From: an uncultured Eubacteriales bacterium
GTDB taxonomy: Bacteria; Bacillota; Clostridia; Lachnospirales; Lachnospiraceae
Direction: 5' to 3'
Assembly: GCA_949294665.1 (NCBI GenBank)
Contig: CASFID010000065.1
Coordinates: 1 to 64,000, forward strand
Length of the DNA: 64,000 bases
The notes below the pieces were generated by a model. The model saw only the letters and a program-made list of their open reading frames with translations, was not told where the DNA came from and did not search any database. Of the stretch, positions 16,265 through 24,561 are shown in pieces. The translations under genes were made by a program, and so were the position numbers. The first letter of the stretch is position 1, and each line of letters begins with the position of its first letter.

Positions 16265-18595
16265 TTAGACCTCTCCAAACTTGGTTGTCATCAGCTTGTA
16301 AAGCTCCGTATTGCGTGGGAACTTATTGACAAACGGGACAAGAGAACTTCCCACCTTCAAAAGCCCCTGACCTGCGCCCACATTCGTGATATAGCCCATC
16401 TGCAGGTCGGATATATTCAGGAGCTTGGCAAGCTCCAGTCTGTCCGTGGACGCCTGATTGAGCATAATGATAAATTCACTGTTGGCAAGCATCGTCCTCG
16501 CTGTATGGCTCTGTAAAAGGTCGTCCACATTCTGGGTAATACCCGTACAGTACGCCCCGTATTTACGCACACGCTTCCAGAGGGTAAAAAGGAAGTTTGC
16601 CGAGTATTCATGCTGAAACAGCAGATAAATCTCGTCAATGAAAATAAAGGTGTTCCTGCCTTTCGCCCGGTTCATCGTGATACGGTTTAAGATGCTGTCA
16701 AGGACAACGAGCATACCAATCGGCTGTAACTGTTTACCTAAGTCCAGAATGTCATAGCAGATCAGGCGGCTGTGGGTGTCCACATTGGTCAGCTTGGCAA
16801 AGGTGTTCAGAGAGCCATCCGTAAACAGCTCAATGGCAAGAGCGATTTCCTGCGCCTCCGGCTCATTCTGTTTTAAGAGTTCCTCACGGAAATCCTGCAG
16901 GGTAGGCGGCGTTCCCTGATAGTTGCCCTGCTGATAATGGCGGTACACCGTGGCAGTACAGCGGTCGATCAGGGATTTCTGCTTTGCTCCCAGACTTGCG
17001 CCACCAATGAGCTGTTCACAGAGGGATAAAATAAACTCGGATTTCAGGATAACGGGGTTTGCACCGTCTCCATAATCCGAGTTCATATCCATAGCGTTGA
17101 TATGGTTGTCGCTTGTGGCGGAGATATGGATAACCTCTCCCTGCATCGCCTTTACAAGCGGGGAATATTCCCGTTCCGGGTCAATGATGATGACATCCGC
17201 ATTGGGGTCTGTAAGGATAATATTCGTCATTTCCTCTTTTGCTGTAAAGGACTTACCTGCTCCTGATACGCCGAGGATAAAGGAGTTGCCATTGAGCAGG
17301 TGGCGGCGGTTAGCGATAATCATATTTTTGCTGATAACATTCTGCCCGTAATACACACCGTCCTTGTGGTAGATTTCCTGCACACGGAAGGGGATAAACA
17401 CCGCAAGGCTCTCCGTGGTCAGGGTACGCATAGCGTCAATCTTGCGCACACCAAAGGGAAGTGCAGTGTTCAGCCCGTCCATCTGCTGATATTTCAGCAC
17501 CGCAAACTGACACAGATGCTTTCTGGCTGTCGTGAGCAGGGCTTCCGTGTCATTATCAAGCTGCTCTTTGCTGTCGGCGGTATGCACCATCGTAATGACA
17601 GCAAACATCATCCTCTGGTCACGGGTCGTCAGGTCGTCCAGAAATTCCTTGCTTTCTTTGCGCTGCTGCTCAAGGTCATAGGGTATGACCGCTGAGAAGT
17701 TGTTGTTCTGGTTCTGCTTCCGCTGCCAGTTCGTGATATTCGTCTCTACGCCGAGCAGACGGTTTTCCACCTCCCTGACCGCTTCGTCTGTGGGAACAGG
17801 GACAACATCAATGGAGAGCATCATATTCCGATTTAACTCGCAAAGCTCGGATACCATACTGTCCTTGATATAGGCGGCATACTCCCGCAGGAAGATGACA
17901 CGCCCGTATCGGTCGCCCATTTTGAAATAGTCGCTTTCAAACTCAAAGGTATCGGGGCAGATAAAATCTTTGAAATCGTGACCTTTTCGCATACTCTGTA
18001 CCATATCAAAGGTAAAGGCGGTTTCCTCGCCCGTGCGGTAGAAGTCGTGGAAGATGCGCAGCCTTTCGCCTGCGTCAAGCTCCGTGCATTTTGAGCCGAG
18101 CCTTGAGAAATGACCGATCAGGTCTGCGCCTACACGGGCAAAGTAATTTCTCGCTTCCTCAAGGTTTTTCTTGGAGACGGAAATGGTCACATACTTATCC
18201 TGCACAATGGAGTTTGCCCCCGTTGCCTTGCCGAGCAGCATCTTGTTATATTCCTTGCGGTATTTATCCAGACCGTCCTCCGCCATCGGGATCAGGATAG
18301 TCTGCTCAAAATCCACCTTATTGAGCCTGCGGTTATTGATCGTGATTTTCGTGGTAGCCCCGCTGTCGAGGGCGTTGAGAAGCTCCGAGTATTCCAGAAA
18401 CATCGCTTCTTTATCATCCCTGCTCGCCACAGCGTAATTGATGTCCTCAAACTTGAATGTCTTAGCGTACTTGTTCTTGCCAACAAGAAAAATACCGTCC
18501 TCCCAGATAGTTTTGATGGGAATGACGGTCTGCACGGATTTGGGAACGACAAATTTTTCCTTGTCCTGCTTGAACAGCGTCCTTAAAGTTTTCAT
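16265..18595 (-). CDS. VirB4-like conjugation ATPase
   Basis: A 776-aa ATPase of the VirB4/TraE family (Tn916 Orf16-type) that powers the type IV secretion channel. Walker A (GVSGAGKSFTAKEE) is at about residue 440 and Walker B (TFIFIDEIYLLF) at about 650. The N-terminal half is the VirB4-specific domain. The start overlaps the PrgI stop (TGATG). No truncation is seen. Confidence 0.93.
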   Translation of the reverse strand: MKTLRTLFKQDKEKFVVPKSVQTVIPIKTIWEDGIFLVGKNKYAKTFKFEDINYAVASRDDKEAMFLEYSELLNALDSGATTKITINNRRLNKVDFEQTILIPMAEDGLDKYRKEYNKMLLGKATGANSIVQDKYVTISVSKKNLEEARNYFARVGADLIGHFSRLGSKCTELDAGERLRIFHDFYRTGEETAFTFDMVQSMRKGHDFKDFICPDTFEFESDYFKMGDRYGRVIFLREYAAYIKDSMVSELCELNRNMMLSIDVVPVPTDEAVREVENRLLGVETNITNWQRKQNQNNNFSAVIPYDLEQQRKESKEFLDDLTTRDQRMMFAVITMVHTADSKEQLDNDTEALLTTARKHLCQFAVLKYQQMDGLNTALPFGVRKIDAMRTLTTESLAVFIPFRVQEIYHKDGVYYGQNVISKNMIIANRRHLLNGNSFILGVSGAGKSFTAKEEMTNIILTDPNADVIIIDPEREYSPLVKAMQGEVIHISATSDNHINAMDMNSDYGDGANPVILKSEFILSLCEQLIGGASLGAKQKSLIDRCTATVYRHYQQGNYQGTPPTLQDFREELLKQNEPEAQEIALAIELFTDGSLNTFAKLTNVDTHSRLICYDILDLGKQLQPIGMLVVLDSILNRITMNRAKGRNTFIFIDEIYLLFQHEYSANFLFTLWKRVRKYGAYCTGITQNVDDLLQSHTARTMLANSEFIIMLNQASTDRLELAKLLNISDLQMGYITNVGAGQGLLKVGSSLVPFVNKFPRNTELYKLMTTKFGEV

Positions 18596-19008
18596 CAGCG
18601 TTTACCTCCCTGCTTTTTGGATTTTTTCGTCTGGGCTTTGCGTTTCTTACGGATACCCATAGCCTCCCTCTCATGGTCTTGGATGGTTTCTTTCAGGGCT
18701 TCATAATAAAGATTATCGGGAGAAAAGAGCAGTCTTTTGGGCATCAGAAATTCCGATTTAATCCACGCCCATAAAAACTGCTCGGCGGTCATCCCGTTAT
18801 ATTTGACAAAGCCGATCAGGGCAAAGGGAGCTGCCCCTAAGATACACATCCAGCTCAGTGTTTCCGTGCCGAAGTGGGGACGGAGCAGGAAATACAAGCC
18901 TACCGCCACACCGCAGGCAAGGACAGAAAAAATGAACTGTCTGAGCGACAGTCCAAAAAACATCGACTCCGTATAGTTACGGATTTCTTTATTTATCTTG
19001 ACTTCCAA
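18595..19008 (-). CDS. PrgI-family membrane protein (VirB3-like)
   Basis: A 137-aa protein with two membrane segments (FIFSVLACGVAVGLYFLL and LSWMCILGAAPFALIGF) and a basic C-terminus (RKKRKAQTKKSKKQ). This matches the PrgI family, the Gram-positive equivalent of VirB3, always found just before VirB4. The probable start is a TTG with GGAGG about 10 nt upstream. It is coupled to virB4 by stop/start overlap. Confidence 0.85.
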   Translation of the reverse strand: MEVKINKEIRNYTESMFFGLSLRQFIFSVLACGVAVGLYFLLRPHFGTETLSWMCILGAAPFALIGFVKYNGMTAEQFLWAWIKSEFLMPKRLLFSPDNLYYEALKETIQDHEREAMGIRKKRKAQTKKSKKQGGKR

Positions 19009-19024
19009 ATGAAAAGCACCTCCT

Positions 19025-19861
19025 TTACAAGCCCATCATTTCTCGGACAACACGGTCTGCCATTTTGACCGCCCCGACTAAGACGAGCATATTAAATACT
19101 AACTCCCCGATATAGCTCCATACCATCGACACCGCCGCAGCGTCCGGGTCAACCGCAGGCGGAGAAGCCGCAAAGAGGGAGAAGATGATACAGCCAAGCA
19201 CGATAATCGCCCCTTCAAGGCAGACAGCGGCATAGGACTTGATAAAGCTCTTGCCCACATTCTGGCTCGGCTCTCCCGCAAAGGTGGAGAGGGGGACGGG
19301 AGCAATTGCGGTATAAAGGTATAAGCGAAAAAACCGCCCGTAAACCGACATGATCATGATAAATGACAACACCGTCACGAAAAGTCCGCCGATCAGCGTG
19401 ACCGCCCATAAAGGGATGCTCTCAAAAAAGCCGCAGTCCTCGATAGCGTCTACGATTTCCTGCGGCAAGACGGTTTCACTTGCCGAGCCAAAGCCTGCGG
19501 CGTTCATTATTGTCGAGATAAGTCCCTGCACGATCGTAAAGAGTGCCATCATCAGCTCCAAGCCATAGGTCACGACGCCTTTGGCAAGAGCGAAACGGAT
19601 AAATAACTTTACAGCGTGTTCCGGCTTCCTGACCTCGTCAAAGCTGCCGCAGGTCTTGACCACGCCAACCACAAAGAACAGCACTAAAAGCGCAAGCCCG
19701 ATTGCCTGCACCGCACCGTGGATGTCCACGATGACGCTCCATATCGTACCGCCCTTAAATTCCTCCGGGGACTGTGTGATGAGCTGCCAGATTTCTGCCA
19801 GTTTCTCATTCCAAGTATTTAGGGCGTTCTGTAAATTCTGTACGACCCAGTTATCAGACAC
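19025..19861 (-). CDS. VirB6/TrbL-like channel membrane protein
   Basis: A 278-aa polytopic protein with about six membrane helices (AIGLALLVLFFVVGVVKTCG, VTLIGGLFVTVLSFIMIMSV and others), in the position of VirB6/TrbL in ICE operons. It should form part of the inner-membrane channel. The start is a GTG at 19861, 8 nt after GGGAGG; this overlaps the MT-A70 stop by 8 nt. It ends MADRVVREMMGL and is followed after 16 nt by prgI. Confidence 0.82.
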   Translation of the reverse strand: MSDNWVVQNLQNALNTWNEKLAEIWQLITQSPEEFKGGTIWSVIVDIHGAVQAIGLALLVLFFVVGVVKTCGSFDEVRKPEHAVKLFIRFALAKGVVTYGLELMMALFTIVQGLISTIMNAAGFGSASETVLPQEIVDAIEDCGFFESIPLWAVTLIGGLFVTVLSFIMIMSVYGRFFRLYLYTAIAPVPLSTFAGEPSQNVGKSFIKSYAAVCLEGAIIVLGCIIFSLFAASPPAVDPDAAAVSMVWSYIGELVFNMLVLVGAVKMADRVVREMMGL

Positions 19862-20435
19862 ATAAACCACCTCCCGTTGTCTCTGGTCTGCTGTTTATTG
19901 CAACATCACATACGACTTCATCTCCCCAAGTGTCCCATCCGTCGGCTTTCTCACGGGCAAACAGCTCCAACCGTGACAGCTCTCCCATAAGCTCGACGAT
20001 TTTTTCTCTGGCTTCACTGGGTTTCTGGCTGTGCTGACGCAGAGGGCTGATGATAAGCTGATGGACTCGGTTTGATTGTCTGCGGGGCTTTCCTCTTGTG
20101 GCAAGCAGACAGAGTTCAGCGTTTCCTCTTGTCCAGAAGCCCAGACCGAAAAACCATCCTTTCCCGCTTTTATTCTGTTTCAGCCAGACAAAAGCGACAG
20201 TCTTATATTGAAAGTCCCACGCCTTAATTACCTGCAACGCTTCCTGCAACTGCGGGAAAGTCGCCCACAGGAACAGTACACAGTCATCCGCAGCCACCGA
20301 CGCCACATCGAGCTGACAGATTTCCTCCACGCTCATCGTGCTGTAATGGTGTTCCGCAGCCCCGGAAAGGTTTTTCTGCTGATACCGCCACGGTGGGTCA
20401 GCATAGATGATGCCATATTTCTTCTGCGTTTCGAT
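19854..20435 (-). CDS. MT-A70-family N6-adenine methyltransferase without a standard start codon
   Basis: The frame from the first ATG (20336) gives only 160 aa and lacks the catalytic motif. Reading upstream in the same frame adds 33 residues beginning IETQKKYGIIYADPPWRYQQ, which supply the DPPW motif of MT-A70 methylases. The extension ends at an ATC codon at 20435, about 10 nt after a good GGAGG; no ATG, GTG or TTG lies in frame there. Either ATC is used as a rare start, or a frameshift or sequence error hides the true one. The rest (CVLFLWATFPQLQEAL, FGLGFWTRGNAELCLLATRG) fits the family. It probably modifies DNA of the element. Confidence 0.7.
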   Translation of the reverse strand: METQKKYGIIYADPPWRYQQKNLSGAAEHHYSTMSVEEICQLDVASVAADDCVLFLWATFPQLQEALQVIKAWDFQYKTVAFVWLKQNKSGKGWFFGLGFWTRGNAELCLLATRGKPRRQSNRVHQLIISPLRQHSQKPSEAREKIVELMGELSRLELFAREKADGWDTWGDEVVCDVAINSRPETTGGGLCV

Positions 20436-20528
20436 AAAATAACCACCTCCTGAATGGGGAAAGGGGAACGGGAGCAGACAGACATAACCTGCTCCCGCAT
20501 CCTTTCTCCCCGTTAAATCTGTGCTACC

Positions 20529-20876
20529 TTAGCCTGCAATCAGGGTCAGGATTTCCTTAGCGAATGTGATGATGACGCCGCCCGCAAGGGTCAGAAAACC
20601 GTTCGCCCTCTGGGACGGGTCGTGGGATTTCAAGCTCAGACCAATCTGGACGATACCAAAGCCGAGCAAAATCATACCGATTGCCCTAATCAAACCAAAG
20701 ATAAAATCGGAAAGATTGTTGACGACGGTAAGCGGGTCACTGGCGGCAAAGGCGGTGGTGGTAAAGCAGGTCATACAAAGCACAGCCGCCACATAGACCG
20801 CAAACGCTTTCCTGCTCTTTCTGCCCATCGGCAGTTTCCCGGTTTCCTTGTTCTCATTGCGCTTGAAAATTTTCAT
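20529..20876 (-). CDS. VirB2/TrbC-like pilin-type protein
   Basis: A 115-aa protein with a basic N-terminus, a signal-like segment (VYVAAVLCMTCFTTTAFAAS) with a probable cleavage site after AFA, and two hydrophobic helices (FGLIRAIGMILLGFGIVQI and GFLTLAGGVIITFAKEILTL). Size and layout match VirB2/TrbC-type subunits found after the coupling protein in Gram-positive ICEs. GGAGG is 8 nt before the ATG. Confidence 0.75.
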   Translation of the reverse strand: MKIFKRNENKETGKLPMGRKSRKAFAVYVAAVLCMTCFTTTAFAASDPLTVVNNLSDFIFGLIRAIGMILLGFGIVQIGLSLKSHDPSQRANGFLTLAGGVIITFAKEILTLIAG

Positions 20877-20890
20877 AGATAAATCCTCCT

Positions 20891-22687
20891 TTAGATGTTG
20901 AATAGTTCTTCCAAGTCCTCCTCGGACAGAAGCTCATAGGATGTGCTGACTTCCTCCAGTTTCACAGCGTCCTCTGGTATCTCACTGTCAAATACAATGG
21001 TCGCCACAGCCTTTGTCGGCTCTCCGTGGAGATAAGGCGGTTGACCGCCATCCGTTGTCAGCTTCACATTGGGGTGCTTTAGGATGTCATATTTCAAGTC
21101 CATCACGGGTCGCTCCCCACGGATAAAAAGGAGCGCATATCGGTTATCGAGCATCCGTACCTCAGAAGCGTCCAGAAGCTCACGCCCTGAAATCTGGTAG
21201 TTGGTCGAGTAGCTCCCGCTGCGCCCCTCGCTTTTCCCGTAAGTGTTCGTGTCGATAGTTTCCTTGCCTAAAAGCTCGGATACATATTTGTGGGTGCTTT
21301 GCTCATTGCCGCCCAAATATAAGAAGCTGTCGCAATTACCCACAATGCTTTCCCATTGCTTTTCAAACAGTGCCTTGAGCTGCGCCATGTTCTGCAGGAT
21401 GATAGATACGGACACGCCTCTTGAACGCATAACGCTCAAAATTTTGTCAAAGTCGTCCGGCAGCGAAACATTGGCAAATTCGTCCATGATGAAATGGCAG
21501 TGGACGGGCAGGCTTCCCCCATACTTGTGGTCGGCAAGATAGAAAAGCTGTTGGAAAAGCTGCGTGTATAAAATCGACACAAGGAAGTTAAAACTCGTAT
21601 CGTTGTCGGGTATCAAAGCGAACAGAGCCACTTGTTTCTCTCCCAGAGAGGGCAGGTCAAGATCATCCGTGGCGGTAAGCCCCGCAAGGCTCTCCAGATT
21701 AAACTTTTCAAGCCTTGCGGCAAGGGTGATCTGGATGCTCTTTAAGGTCTTAGCCGAGCCTGAGTGATAGTCCCGGTAGTATTTCAGTGCGATATGCTCC
21801 GGGTTTACCATCTCCAGACGGTCAAACAGCTCATCAAGGGGACTGACATAGCTGTCGTCGTCCTCCCGTACTTCTCCTGCCCGCAAAAGCTCCATGACCA
21901 TCGGGAAATTCTGCTCGTCCGGGGGCGCTTCGTATTTCAGATAAAAAATCAGGGACAGGAGCAACATACTCGCCGCTGTATCCCAGAACGGGTCTTGGGA
22001 CTGGCTGCCCTTTGGCGTGGTCGCTTTGAAAAGGTTGGTCACTAAACGCTGCACATCATTGTCGTCCCGCAGGTAGACAAAGGGATTGTAACAATGGCTG
22101 CGGTGCATATTGATCAGGTCAAGGACACGCACCTCGTACCCTTTCTTTTCAAGCAGCCCGCCCACATCCCGCACGATTTCCCCTTTGGGGTCTAAGATGA
22201 CCATTGAGGTTTCAGCGTCACACTGCATGGCGTTAATCTTACAGTAGAAGCGGGTCTTTCCCGCACCGCTTCCTCCGCAGACTAAGACATTTAAATTCCT
22301 GCGGTGTTTTCTTCCGTCCAGACCGATACGGACAGTCTGGGTCAGCAGCTTATTTGAAGAAAAGTTCTTGTCGGCGTATTTCTTGTTCAGCGTTTTGGCG
22401 TCGCCCCATTTTGCTGAACCGTGTTCCTCCCGCCTGCGGTAGTTCCTCCGTGTGGAGAAGTAGATGCCGATGCCCATTGCATAAGCGAGCAAAAAAATAA
22501 GGACAGTCTTTACACTGTCCTCACATACCGTTATGGAAAACGGGCTTTGCATCGCTATGGGAAAATTCCGTATGACCTCTACCAGACCGCCGCCCACAAA
22601 AGGGGCTGTGAGCAGGGCGATCCACACAACAGGCAGGATACCGCAGGCGGCAAGGATGACGCCCGCTTTCTGGTTATCGTTCCTCAT
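20891..22687 (-). CDS. VirD4-like coupling protein (T4CP)
   Basis: A 598-aa TraG/VirD4 ATPase that brings the relaxase-DNA complex to the channel. Two N-terminal membrane helices (about 10-30 and 60-80) anchor it. Walker A (CGGSGAGKTRFYCK) is near residue 137, followed by MVILDPKGE; the later acidic motif is HFIMDEFANV. It ends in an acidic tail (SEEDLEELFNI). Its start overlaps the small gene upstream by 14 nt. Confidence 0.93.
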   Translation of the reverse strand: MRNDNQKAGVILAACGILPVVWIALLTAPFVGGGLVEVIRNFPIAMQSPFSITVCEDSVKTVLIFLLAYAMGIGIYFSTRRNYRRREEHGSAKWGDAKTLNKKYADKNFSSNKLLTQTVRIGLDGRKHRRNLNVLVCGGSGAGKTRFYCKINAMQCDAETSMVILDPKGEIVRDVGGLLEKKGYEVRVLDLINMHRSHCYNPFVYLRDDNDVQRLVTNLFKATTPKGSQSQDPFWDTAASMLLLSLIFYLKYEAPPDEQNFPMVMELLRAGEVREDDDSYVSPLDELFDRLEMVNPEHIALKYYRDYHSGSAKTLKSIQITLAARLEKFNLESLAGLTATDDLDLPSLGEKQVALFALIPDNDTSFNFLVSILYTQLFQQLFYLADHKYGGSLPVHCHFIMDEFANVSLPDDFDKILSVMRSRGVSVSIILQNMAQLKALFEKQWESIVGNCDSFLYLGGNEQSTHKYVSELLGKETIDTNTYGKSEGRSGSYSTNYQISGRELLDASEVRMLDNRYALLFIRGERPVMDLKYDILKHPNVKLTTDGGQPPYLHGEPTKAVATIVFDSEIPEDAVKLEEVSTSYELLSEEDLEELFNI

Positions 22688-22871
22688 TGCACCTGCACGG
22701 GACGACCCTGACCTTTTTGGTCGGGGCGTGTGCCACCTTGCTGATCAGCTCATCCACAGGGTCGGTGGGGCGTTCCTCCTGTATCTGCTGTGTCCGCAGG
22801 GTGTTCAAGGCATTGATGACGATATTCTTATCATATCGGTCAAGAGTCAGGTGGTATCGTTCCTCTTTCAT
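22674..22871 (-). CDS. Small ICE protein (65 aa)
   Basis: An unrecognised 65-aa protein (RYHLTLDRYDKNIVINALNT) with a strong GGAGG. It resembles the 63-aa protein at 51094-51285: both have a strand-like start, a central helix NALNTLRTQ or HSLVELKNQ, then PVDELISKV or CVDELIFKV and a Lys-rich end. The two are probably paralogs. It overlaps the VirD4 start, so its translation is likely coupled. No function is known. Confidence 0.7.
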   Translation of the reverse strand: MKEERYHLTLDRYDKNIVINALNTLRTQQIQEERPTDPVDELISKVAHAPTKKVRVVPCRCNEER

Positions 22872-22885
22872 AGGCAGTCCCTCCT

Positions 22886-23746
22886 TTACCTTGCCTGCTC
22901 TTTTTCTCTGGCGGGCTTGTTCTTCTCAAGGCTCTTATACATTTCCGTCTGGATTTCGCCCATCACATCACGCATCCCGCCAAGCTCCGCCTTAAAGTCC
23001 TGCGTTTCCATTTGCGCATACTCGCCGGGAAGCCTGCTAAAGTCAAAACCTCTGGTATCCACGCCATAGCGGGAAGCGGTCATATACGCCACACAGTAGG
23101 ATTTAAAATTAGAGCTGTCCCGGCTCTCGTTGTGCTTGAAATCAAAGATCGCCGCCGCTGTCTCCTGCGCCATGCCCACGAACAGCTCCTGCTCGGAAAG
23201 TCCCCTGCGGACAAAGGTAGCTTCCTGCGTACTGTCATAAAAAACGGGCAGCTCAAGGTCGTCAACGGGGACAAAGGGAACGGGGCTTGCATCCACCAGA
23301 GCCGCCACAAGCTCCCGCATGGATTTTGCGTCCTGCTCCTGACCTCTGCCTGCCGCCGAGGTCTGGGAAATGTCATAGACTTCTTTCGGATTGTAGCCTT
23401 TTGCCTTTGCGCCATCTTTGCGGGTATATTCCTGCCCCGGCTCAAGGATGATGACCTTCTGGGCATCCTTGTTCAAATAGACACGATTGGCTTTCCACGC
23501 CGCTTTTTCCTTAAGCTGCGTGGCTTCCGGCATCTGGGCGGATACCAGAATGGCGTTATTGACAGAATAGCGGTCAAAACGCCCCTGCACTTCCAGATAG
23601 CTGCGGAAAGCGTCGCCGCCGGAAGCCATCTCAAGGCAGGTATTATCAATCAGCTCATAGGCTTCCTTTCTCTGTGCCTGTTTCTGTGCCGCCCATTCCG
23701 CTTTGTCAAAGGGCTTGCTGCCGCTGAACACATCATAAATACTCAT
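22886..23746 (-). CDS. ArdC-like ssDNA-binding domain protein
   Basis: A 286-aa protein resembling the N-terminal ssDNA-binding domain of ArdC/TraC-type antirestriction proteins (ELIDNTCLEMASGGDAFRSY, NAILVSAQMPEATQLKEKAA, VIILEPGQEY). No HExxH metallopeptidase motif is present, so only the DNA-binding half is kept. It could coat incoming single strands and protect them from host nucleases. The start overlaps the PcfB stop (TAATG). The C-terminus is Glu/Lys-rich. Confidence 0.72.
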   Translation of the reverse strand: MSIYDVFSGSKPFDKAEWAAQKQAQRKEAYELIDNTCLEMASGGDAFRSYLEVQGRFDRYSVNNAILVSAQMPEATQLKEKAAWKANRVYLNKDAQKVIILEPGQEYTRKDGAKAKGYNPKEVYDISQTSAAGRGQEQDAKSMRELVAALVDASPVPFVPVDDLELPVFYDSTQEATFVRRGLSEQELFVGMAQETAAAIFDFKHNESRDSSNFKSYCVAYMTASRYGVDTRGFDFSRLPGEYAQMETQDFKAELGGMRDVMGEIQTEMYKSLEKNKPAREKEQAR

Positions 23747-24561
23747 TATCTTGCTCCTTTCGATTTTTTTGTTTTCCTGCGCTTCGGGGGCTGCTTATGC
23801 TCCGTCTTTCTGGTGGAAGGCTTTGCGTTTTCGGAACGCCCGCTTTGCTCCGGCGCAGGGTTTTTCTCTTTTTCCTTTTCCTGCGCCTTCCGGCTCTCCC
23901 TGATCTGGCGCAGTTCCCCACGGACAGAAGGCTTATCCGCCCGCTTAGTAATCCCCTCTGCGGTATTGCCTCGCTGCTCTGAGGTAGGCTCGGACAGAGG
24001 GGATTTTTCTGTCTTTGCCACCGAGGGGTTTGGGGCGTTTTCCTCCTTCTGGATAGGCTTACCCATCAGCTCGTCGAGCAGCTTGTCTTTTCCCGCTTTC
24101 TCCGGCGTTGTCACTTCCGGCTCCGCCGGGGCGGTCTTTGTCTCTTTGGATTTCTCCGCTTCGTTCACGATAGAAGCAGTATCCACCGCCGCAAGGTCAA
24201 AGCGTTCCTTGATACGGTTGATTTTCGATGCGTCCTCCGCACGGGCGATCACATCCACCTCCGCATTGGGGTCTTTGTTCTGTCGGTCAGTAAGGACGCA
24301 GTAGAGGACACCGTATTTCTTGGCTTCCTGCGTAAACTTTTTCAAGTCGCTCTGCTTGACCGTGAACACTTTCAGCTCCTTGCCGGAACGGAGCATATTC
24401 GTAAGCCTTGCTTTCCCTTTGGTCTTTTTTTCTTCTTTCAGGATAGCGTAAAGCAGGACAGCGATATTCTTTGCGCCTGCCCCCGTGATTTTGGCAGCGA
24501 CCTCAAATCCCTCCAAGCTCATCCTCACGATTTGTTCTGCTGCGTCGCCGCTTGTGTTCAT
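23746..24561 (-). CDS. PcfB-family protein (DUF3801)
   Basis: A 271-aa protein. The first 150 residues match the PcfB family (IVRMSLEGFEVAAKITGAGA, ELKVFTVKQSDLKKFTQEAK, YGVLYCVLTD). PcfB is a relaxosome or coupling-protein adaptor in pCF10-type conjugation. The last 120 residues are charged and low-complexity. It overlaps the relaxase gene by 59 nt; the ATG at 24561 has GGAG 10 nt upstream inside the relaxase frame, so coupling is likely. Confidence 0.82.
   Translation of the reverse strand: MNTSGDAAEQIVRMSLEGFEVAAKITGAGAKNIAVLLYAILKEEKKTKGKARLTNMLRSGKELKVFTVKQSDLKKFTQEAKKYGVLYCVLTDRQNKDPNAEVDVIARAEDASKINRIKERFDLAAVDTASIVNEAEKSKETKTAPAEPEVTTPEKAGKDKLLDELMGKPIQKEENAPNPSVAKTEKSPLSEPTSEQRGNTAEGITKRADKPSVRGELRQIRESRKAQEKEKEKNPAPEQSGRSENAKPSTRKTEHKQPPKRRKTKKSKGAR

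Noticed and set aside
23012-24304. 430-codon plus-strand open frame
   Set aside because: It lies antisense to the ArdC-like and PcfB genes; its composition (Phe/Arg/Ser-rich) is typical of a shadow frame.
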